Positions 56,460-64,000 of a stretch of 64,000 bases of DNA are shown one piece after another. Numbering within the stretch: the first letter of the stretch is position 1; the number at the start of each line of letters is the position of its first letter. The position numbers were made by a program, and so were the translations under genes. The notes under the pieces were generated by a model. It ran no database searches, was not told the origin of the DNA, and saw nothing but the letters and a program-made list of their open reading frames with translations. Origin of the DNA: Oxytricha trifallax (Eukaryota; Ciliophora; Spirotrichea; Sporadotrichida; Oxytrichidae); the NCBI GenBank assembly GCA_000711775.1, contig ARYC01000587.1, positions 124,001-188,000 of the forward strand, read 5' to 3'.

Positions 56460-57185
56460 TTTAAAATAGCCGATCTCGAGAATGCAAAAAGCAGGGTTGG
56501 CACTATCACGGCTCTTACAAAGTTTTAATATGATTAGATTAGTGTGATTTTTAATTTTAAGTTCAGAGCAGTTTGAAATCCAGTAGGTTGTGGGGGTAGT
56601 TCTCAAGATTTTTCAACATTGATATACTATTATACCGGCCTGACCCCTTTAATCCAGTGTTTTAGCTTAAGCCAAAAAGCATTTTTGAGGGTCAAAACTG
56701 AAGACCCAAATTTTAGATTTCAGGTGCCATTAACTTCTAGATATTCTCGTCTTCACATTTCTACTGGCCATTATTCAGTTATGGTGGGAAAGGTTTGAAT
56801 TTCGAAAGTTGCCGCGGATTTCGACATTTTTTTAAAAAGCCAATTTTGGGTTTGGCCATCTTGAAAATTCCAAAAATTTATCACAGCTCTTCAACCACCC
56901 ACCTCCAGGCAACTCTAAGCTACTCGTTTAATGAGTTATAGTGAATAATCATTATTTGTCTTGGTTTGGCAGTGAAACAGCCATAAATCCGGAGGATATA
57001 AGCAAAAGAGTGTTTTTTCATATAGTTAAGGATCATTAATCCAGTCGAAATTTTAATGATCCAGTGGTTTAATAGTAAAATCCAGTCGAATTAATTATTA
57101 AAATTAAGCATAAATCAGATAAATCCAGCCACTGGATTTTAGAAACCCCTGAAATCGACCTTTAATAACTTTTGAATGCGAATGC
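56460..57185. repeat. Non-coding block with dispersed ATCCAGT motifs
   Basis: This block has a higher GC content than its surroundings and frequent stops in all frames. The heptamer ATCCAGT occurs at least six times (near 56578, 56650, 57040, 57058, 57080 and as ATCCAGCCACTGGAT near 57122), mostly followed by G or CG. It may be an unannotated repeat family or a non-coding RNA. Confidence 0.4.
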
Positions 57186-57188
57186 TGA

Positions 57189-57773
57189 TAAGCTTAAATC
57201 TTCGATATTATCTTCTATTTAGAAGATATAAATGATTTGCAAGTGCCGCAAAAGGGACCGGATTAGTCAAACTCAGATTGGATTTTAGAAAATCATCAAG
57301 CCAATTGAAATTTTGAAGAAAATTTTAAAGCCAAGAGCATTAAATGTGAGTATATAAATGCATAAGACAGCGCTAAAATCAACCGCGCTAAAGAATTTTT
57401 GCAACAAAATAACTATAACTTGAAAATGCTGCTGTAGCAGGCGGATTTTGCACGTTGTAATAAAACTTTTGATTTTAAGTAGTATGTGAGATAGTATATA
57501 AATATCAAAAAGCCAAAGAAGATCAAGCACAGTTATAAGAGTAAATCCGTGGTATCAGAGCCTCTTGAAGTTACTGCTGCTCTAGAAGAGATTAAGGAGA
57601 GTAAATAAGCTACGAATCTCAGCTCTGCAAGTGATTAAAATCAAAATAAAGAGCCCTTACCTCAACTCTTAAGTAGCTATGGCTCGATCATTGGCCATGA
57701 GATTCTCATAAAGCACTTCGAAAGTTTCAAGAATTCTTATTATTACTAAAATACATAAAATTGGGTAAATTGA
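57189..57773 (+). CDS. Hypothetical coding segment without start
   Basis: A 194-codon frame runs uninterrupted from just after TGA 57186-57188 to TGA 57771-57773. It includes GPDQSNSDWILENHQ, KINRAKEFLQQNNYNLKMLL, VVSEPLEVTAALEEIKES and YGSIIGHEILIKHFESFKNS. There is no ATG near its 5' end, so it is probably one macronuclear-destined segment of a larger or scrambled gene. No family was recognised. Confidence 0.5.
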
Positions 57774-58278
57774 TATAAATTCAAATAAACGAAAGATTAA
57801 TATCATATATAACAGTCATGACTTTGATATTAGATAAATTTAGTTTAATTTAATTTTTTAAAATTACTAAAAAATCTGAATATACAATTGTTTATTGTAC
57901 AATAAATTCCTGTATAAATTGCCCTATAAAATGAACAAAAAGTCAATGTACAAATCCTAAAATTGTACAAGAAATCTGTAGGAAAGATCAGTTTATTAGT
58001 GCTTAAAAGTGCACAAACAGCATGCAATGTACAATAGAAAAAAGACAATTTGGGTTTTAAGATTTTATGATTATTGTACACTGAGATAAAAAAGGTGCAG
58101 TAAATAAATATTTAAACGTATTTTCAAAATACAAAAAGACTTTATATTATTAGAGAAATCAAAACCCCAAAACCCTTTCAGTAGTTTGATATAGTTTTTG
58201 ATTGATAAAAGTAGGCTATTAGTGCATACTTTATTAGGGTTTTAATAGGGTTTATGTAGGGGTTTAATGTTTAAATAT

Positions 58279-59334
58279 TAGTATTTTAAGTGAGAATATA
58301 CGAGGTTTGGGTCAGTTTATGACAGTGAGTATATAGATTTATTGTTTAAGTTGCGATATGGTTGTGATGAATATAGTGAATAACTCAAGCATGTTCTGAA
58401 TTATACGTCTATAGCAAGGCTACTCCATATATCTCCAGCAACTGTGAGGTCTCACTGTCTAATAGCATTGAATTTAAAGAGATAACATCTTAATTCTAAG
58501 CCTAAGAGACCCTTAAAATTTTAATAGCATCATATTGAATATCTTAATAATGATAAGACTCTTAAATACTGGGTTCATTTTTCTCTAGCCTAGATGGCTG
58601 TGATGTTTCATCGCCAATTTCCTGAGCTTCACATATCTGTTTAATCGATAGCTAACATATACAAAAAGAACGGAATATCTTACAAGACAGTCAATCGCAT
58701 TAGAGAGTGATTGACTTTAATGTTCCATTTTATAAGACTAATTTAAATTATATTATCGATTAAATGCGGAGGTCTTATAAGCATAATATAAAGTTCATAC
58801 ACGCTGATGAGGCAGTATTTACATTCAATACATTTATATCAAGGTCTTGGTACAAGAGGTATAGTAATATAGAAGTTTATGACAAAAAAGTTAAGGTGTA
58901 AACTCATGCTATACTTTGTGGAATAAGTGAAGATAGTGGGCTAGAGACTTATGTTATTCACCCTCGTTCTTTAAAGACTGAATTATATATTAAGTTCTTG
59001 CAATAACTCAGAGATAAGTACGCTGACTAAGAGATTATTCTATTCGTTGATAACTTGTCAGTTCATAAAACTAAAGACTCAAGGAAGGAATATGAAAGGT
59101 TAACTATAACACCTGTATTTAATGTTCCTTACAGCCCTTAATGGAATTAAATTATATTGGAGGTTATTGAAAGGTCATAATAAGAAATTGCTGCTCTACC
59201 ATCTGATGCATGATTTAAAGATAGATACAGTTGATTTTATTAAGAGTGCTGCTAAAAGAGTCAGTGATGAGAAAGCTAAAGTGTGCGCAAGAGAAGGGAG
59301 ATTTTGTGTTTATAAATAAGTATTAGATTTAAAC
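58279..59334 (+). pseudogene. Third TBE transposase, catalytic Glu changed
   Basis: It reads VYDSEYIDLLFKLRYGCDEY, RLLHISPATVRSHC, HADEAVFTFNTFISRSWYKR and ILFVDNLSVHKTKDS, so the two Asp are present. A missing A near 58702 turns RIKRV into RIRE followed by TGA. A 4-base loss near 59142 breaks SPQFN. The Glu of GIELYW is Lys (GIKLYW). The upstream ATG of the inner copy is ACG here. It is non-functional by three independent lesions. Confidence 0.85.
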
Positions 59335-59346
59335 GAATGAATAAGT

Positions 59347-60141
59347 TCACATATTAAAATTGCCCGTAAAGGGATTTGGCTTCTCTTTCTTTTCTCCTCT
59401 TAAGGCTTGCTTGGGCCCATGTTTCTTCTCTTTGTGCCAGCCCCTGCATCTATGTTCATCTCGTCTGGCTTTTAGAAATCTTTGAAGAGTCTCTTACTCA
59501 ATTCATGCTTTACTTGAGACTTTCTCTCTCTGTTTAATTTGCTGCGCTCTTTCATCAAGTATATAGCAGTACCAGGTTTTTCTATAAAGTTAGAAGACTA
59601 AGCCTACTTGATATGAAAGGATGCTTTTGAAGTTCCTACAGCCAGGTATCACTTATTTTTTAATACCTTGCTTCTCCTTTTCTTCAGGAGAGATGCTGTA
59701 TCGTTTTTTGTGAGCTTCTTAAATAACTTCATTTAAGTACTCAGGTTTCAGAGTTGCAAGAACACCAAAGAAGAAGTTTCTCTCTGGCAACTTATTAGAG
59801 AGCTGTAGCTTTGATGGAAGGTAGAGAGCTACGTCCGGATCACTCATAGCATCGTCATATAGGTTTGTCACTGATATTTCAGGGTAGTTAGGAATTTCAA
59901 TCATCCTAATTTCATTAGACTTAAAAGCTTTTTTCTCTTCACTCAGTAAGGCTTTTAAGAATGAGATTTTAGTTCCCTCCTGGGTTGGCAAGAACAATCC
60001 AACTATTAATGAATTTATTAATCTTACTTAAGAACTTACCTTGCTATACCAAATATCTATAAAGGTCCTCTTTACTTCGAAATTTTCCTATTAAATCTTG
60101 AGATTAAATTCTCTTCATTGCATCATTCATAGACTCCATCT
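59347..60141 (-). CDS. Third TBE 22-kDa protein
   Basis: The start is ATG near 60141 (MESMNDAMK) and the stop TGA 59349-59347. Intron 1 is seen near 60003-60040 and intron 2 near 59585-59615, although the latter begins GTAGGC. The middle exon is open for 93 codons (59997-59719) and reads FLPTQEGTKISFLKALLSEE, then EIPNYPEISVTNLYDDAM and LPERNFFFGVLATLKPEYLN. This is the better preserved 22-kDa copy in the middle exon. Confidence 0.82.
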
Positions 60142-60339
60142 TGCTTCCTCTTTCTAGAAATGTTAATGAAATTAAAAAAATTATGGATATCCATTCTAAG
60201 TTTATTAAAATCTTACTACTAAATAGGGAGAACCTACTGGAGGTCAACCTCAAAAAGATATACGGAGAAGCATTGAAAAGCTTGCTCCAAGTTTCACAGA
60301 TTGATTTACATTTTTATCAACCTATCTCCATTAAATTGG

Positions 60340-60560
60340 TCCTAATAATGTTTAATTATTTTAGGAGGTCCTCCAAATTAAGTTCAAACTTTATTAGGAG
60401 TTAAATTTAAGGTTAAAACTTAATTAGGAGCATATTAAATTAAAAAATGTTTAATAACTTTACCTTCAAATTAAGTTCAAACTTGATTTGGAGGACCTCC
60501 TAGAGAAACAAAACTTCATTAGGAGTATTTTAATTTACCAAAATGTTTAAAATTCTCATT
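60340..60560. promoter_or_regulatory. Palindrome-rich intergenic region of the third TBE
   Basis: This is the same AGGAGGTCCTCC and AGTTTGAACTT inverted-repeat cluster as at 34380-34600, in mirror orientation, between the divergent 22-kDa and kinase genes. Confidence 0.5.
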
Positions 60561-60705
60561 AAATATGTCAACTTACAGTCTTTTATGGTTAGTTCATTTT
60601 CTTTCCTCTCAGCAAACAAACTACCAGAGTGTCTTATACTCTACTATAATAGTTTATCTCGGTAGATTTTATCATTATTATAATAGAATATATCAGAAAA
60701 ATAAA

Positions 60706-62151
60706 ATGAGAGCTAAATTTTTGAGAAGAGCAGCATTACTTGGATCAAGTAAATAAAAGTTATCATTCAAGCAACCAAGAAAAGTAGACCAGAGACGCTT
60801 GTACTCAGTGGGAGCCTACTTATGACAACTTTGATCAGTCTAGCTTTGAGATTTAAATATAAATTAAGTAGGAGGATATCAAAGAAGCTGTGCAAATTGA
60901 GGAGATAGTTAAACAACCCTCCATAGAGCATTAATAAATACCAGCCAAAGTTGACTATTAATGCAAAGAATGCAATAAAGTTTTCCCTTACAAGTCAACT
61001 TAATAAGAGACACTTGAGAGATATACACAACGATATGCCAAGGTTATATCTCAAGCATTAAAAGAAAGATGGGAAGTATGTCTGTGAGTTCTGTGAGAAG
61101 CCATATTCTCATACTAGAGACCTCAAAGTGCACTTAAAGAAAAAGCACAATTAAAGTTTTGTCTTTATTCATGAACCTACAGGGAATAAATTCCTCTAAA
61201 GAGATTATCAAGAAACCCAGTGAAGTCTCTTAGAGTTGAAGTCTAGAAGTAAGTCAAAACGATAAAAGAAATCAAGAACTTTCCTGTCTCTGATATAAAT
61301 AAAATCATGGTAAAAATTGAGGCGATGAAGATTTCTATCTTAAAATTATTGACATAGATTCTTGCATAGAAAGCTACCTCACTCTTGAAGAAAAATAGAG
61401 AAGAGAGTCATTACAGATGACTAATATGCTTACAAGATATATCCTTTCAATTACTTCCTTGCTGATGACAAGTTCCAAATGGAATTTGCTAATGAGTATT
61501 ATGCTCTTTAAAAGGCAAAGTTTAAATGAGTGTAGGCATATCATCTAGCTTGATGCTATTTTACTTGGTAAAGATCATGTAGCCTTCAGGCTTCCTTTAC
61601 TTGAAATGACTTACAGAGAATTCTTATCTGACAATAGATGTCAGAGATAAATTAGCTATATAGTATAGCTGATAGTTGAAGGAATTGAAGAGCTTCACAA
61701 GCTAGGTTATGTTCATAGAGACTTAAAGCCAGAGAACATCATTTTGAACTTTCAGCCTCTTAGAGTTTATATTATTGACTTCAACAGAGCTCAAAGAGTG
61801 CAAGCCTCTGCATAAGGAAATGTATACGGCACTCCTGGATATTTCCCAGAGAGAGAGGATTGGAGAGATAAAGACACTTAATGGGATATCTGGGCTCTAG
61901 CAGTAAATATAATCGAGAGCGAAATGCCAAGAAACGATTACTATAGCTGCAGGGGTGAGAAAGATTCTATACAGAGAATCAAACAATATCTCGATAAAAA
62001 TAAAATAAATGGAGGTCTCAGAGAACTTGCACGCTCAACTATTATCAAGCAAAGCTAAGAGAATTAACAAACAATAGAAACAATCAAACATCAACTTAGA
62101 AAGATAAAATTCAGAGAACTGCCACATGACTCTAAGCTTATGTTTGTGTGA
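60706..62151 (+). CDS. Third TBE zinc-finger protein kinase, frameshifted
   Basis: The N-terminal acidic part is followed by the fingers (CKECNKVFPYKST then a frame change near 61002, RHLRDIHNDMPRLYLKHQKK, CEFCEKPYSHTRDLKVHLKK). The kinase domain reads GYVHRDLKPENIILN (about 61706), YIIDFNRAQR, GTPGYFPEREDW and WDIWALAV, and ends KLMFV at TGA 62149-62151. Further frame changes occur near 61215, 61335 and 61526. It is homologous to 34173-32780 throughout. Confidence 0.82.
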
Positions 62152-62312
62152 AATATTTTAAAAACTCGCTTGTTATACTCACTTAAAATACTAATATTTA
62201 AACATTAAACCCCTACATAAACCCTATTAAAACCCTAATAAAGTATGCACTTATAGTCTTCTTTTATCAATCAAAAACTCAATCAAACTACTGAAAGAGT
62301 TTTAGTGTTTTG

Positions 62313-64000
62313 ATTGTACAAAGTACATTCTGTATAAATTAATTAAAATTAATTCTGTAATGCAATAAAAATTTAAAATGGGATTTTAGAATCTTTCCGC
62401 TCCGGCCAACTACTTAATCGCTATGTGATTATGCTATTTCAATACTATTTTCTAAATTATTCAGGTTTTTATATTATGATATAAATCATTTTTTCTCCAT
62501 TTAATGTTCTAGTTCTCTGCAAGTCTTATTTTTTTCCTTACCATCTTTTAGCTTATATAGAAGTTTATAAAAATGAAGCTATAAATTTATTATAAAAAGA
62601 TTGTGATTAAAGTTCTTTTATTGCAATTAAAAATTAGACACTTTTATAGCAATCATGATGATATGTTTGATTTATCTCTGAATATTTATATTTGTATATA
62701 TATAAATAGGATTTCGTGGACTTCTTTGTAATCTTATGTTTTCTTCACTTTCCATTAAAATTGGCAAATTCCTTTTACTTATCAGAAAAAAAATCTTCCT
62801 CTTCAAAAATGGTTGTGCTGTTAATGTTTTCCTTTATAATTTGCTTAATATACTTTAATCTAGTAGAATCAACAGTATTTTTAATTAATTTAAATAATTA
62901 TTTAATCATAAATTGAGTTAAAATAAGCTTTTTTAATAAGAAGACGCAATAATAACTAATAATTTGTTTAAAAATGTTTAATGATTTAATCATTATAAAA
63001 TTAATACAAGATCTAATCGACCCCTAGGTCTTTAAGTAATCAAACTTATTCACTATAAAATTATATTAAGATCTCTAATTATATTTCCTTATTGATCTTA
63101 GGTATCAATATTAAGATCCTAATTATGAGGAATTTTATATAAATAATTTAATAAAAATGTATTAAGGATTAATTAAATGTGGTTGGCTTTTGTCTGAGTT
63201 TAATTAAACTGGAAAGTTAATTGTCTGACTATACTTTCTTAACATTTTCATTTAAAATTCAGTTAAAATATTAAGACTCATTGACTGAAATGCTACTCAC
63301 ATGCGAATTCAAATTTAATGTTCCTTTTTTAAATAAATAGAGGAATAATAGTTTAACTTAGCATTTCAATCTATTTTATAAAGTAATTATTACAGAATAT
63401 GTAACATAAATGATATTCAAATAAAATCATGATATATCATTATAATGTTATGAAAAGTTTAATAGGCAAAGATAGTGAAACAATTTTATTTAATTTCGTA
63501 TAGGTTCAGAAAAAATCAAGTAGGTGTGATAAAATTATTAATTTTGATACGTTTTGGTGAGCAATTAAATGCAATAAAGCATGTATTTTTATTTATTTTA
63601 TATTTTGAAGTATCAAATTAGCATTAGACATTTCATTAAAATAATTTATATATTAAATTATTAAGGAAATACAAGAATTACTTTATCAACTGCTTAATTA
63701 TTACCCAAGAAAAATAAAGCGAAATATAAGAGACAAAAAGGCAAGGTTAGTAAGTTATAATGAGGACAGGAGTAGCATTAAAAAGCAAAAATCCTTAAAC
63801 TTATACTAATCTAGTTTTATTAACTCAGAAATGATTGATGATAGTGGTTTAATTAACTATTTAGACGAAAGTTGTGATAGCTAAATAAAGTTCATGAATT
63901 AAAAAATGTAATTTTCGTAATTACATAATTAGTAAACTTGCTTAACTTAAATTTTAAATTATTAAAGTTGATAACATTATCAAGGATGATTGACTTGTAT
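62313..64000. other. AT-rich region without visible genes
   Basis: Nothing recognisable was found on either strand. The first 40 bp carry TGTACA and CTGTATAAATT, also found at 57888-57920 left of the TBE, indicating a short repeat family or duplicated flank. Confidence 0.5.

Larger units (their letters stand above)
58160..62312. mobile_element. Third TBE transposon, opposite orientation to the inner TBE
   Basis: The element is 4.15 kb with TBE terminal repeats of the inner-element type. The left end is canonical (CAAAACCCCAAAACCC at 58160). The right end is degenerate, with GGGG changed to GTG (TTTTAGTGTTTTG). Flanking triplets are AAT left and ATT right, so no clean target duplication remains. 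Gene order is transposase (plus), 22-kDa (minus), zinc-finger kinase (plus), the mirror image of 32626-36755. All three genes carry damage, so this is an old copy. Confidence 0.92.

Noticed and set aside
57285-58081. Minus-strand frames at 57285-57530 and 57845-58081
   Set aside because: The first is a shadow of the 194-codon plus-strand frame; the second lies in AT-rich DNA with TGTACA repeats and has no motif.
62716-62916. 66-codon plus-strand frame with hydrophobic stretches
   Set aside because: It is AT-rich, has no recognisable motif and starts and ends in non-coding sequence; probably chance.
1-64000. Euplotes as the source (its Tec transposons are IS630-like and its telomeres are also C4A4)
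   Set aside because: Euplotes uses TAA/TAG as stops and reads TGA as Cys; here conserved proteins need TAA/TAG as Gln and end at TGA.

Overview
The window looks like germline (micronuclear) DNA of a stichotrich ciliate close to Oxytricha or Stylonychia. Three things support this. Recognisable proteins read through TAA and TAG at positions that should be glutamine and end at TGA. Telomere-like C4A4 blocks sit inside the sequence only as ends of TBE-type transposons. Genes are cut by short AT-rich internal eliminated sequences (IES) with 2-3 bp pointer repeats, and one gene is scrambled with an inversion. Base composition is strongly AT-rich. There are no rRNA or tRNA genes, operons or prokaryotic signals that I can see.

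Layout. 1-3.1 kb: a transposon-like unit (here TE1) with a TBE 22-kDa homologue, an IS630/Tc1-like transposase and a zinc-finger MT-A70 methyltransferase. 3.9-5.6 kb: a PP2A catalytic-subunit gene whose 3' half is inverted and lies upstream of its 5' half. 6.4-10.9 kb: a SAM-domain protein, a serine-carboxypeptidase fragment, a YHYH-domain protein and an FHA-FHA-RING protein. 12.4-15.5 kb: a SecA-like helicase gene. 15.8-18.3 kb: a second unit (TE2) with another 22-kDa homologue and another IS630-like transposase. 20.5-21.7 kb: a second MT-A70 gene. 23.2-30.4 kb: an alpha-mannosidase and two coiled-coil genes. 30.6-37.5 kb: two nested TBE-like transposons. 38.85-43.4 kb: a palindromic 155-bp satellite interrupted by a foldback element. 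43.7-45.3 kb: a PP2C phosphatase. 47.2-50.6 kb: an ASH-domain/coiled-coil cilia-type gene. 50.86-52.36 kb: a compact C-rich element ending in a hairpin and a TTTA-type tail. 52.5-57.8 kb: hypothetical genes and a repeat. 58.16-62.31 kb: a third TBE. The remainder is AT-rich DNA without visible genes.

Themes. (1) The 22-kDa accessory protein of TBE transposons occurs here in three deeply diverged forms, each beside an IS630-like transposase; two share both intron positions and phases. The zinc-finger protein beside it carries a kinase in TBE but an MT-A70 adenine methyltransferase in TE1, which looks like an effector swap on a common transposon plan. (2) Nearly every recognisable cellular gene has lost a catalytic or metal-binding residue, mostly by G:C to A:T changes, and many show single-base indels in homopolymers. 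The indels could be assembly errors, but the residue losses are not easily explained that way. I read the cellular genes as germline copies or paralogues in decay, though some may still be functional. Gene boundaries are approximate where introns, IES and frameshifts intervene.
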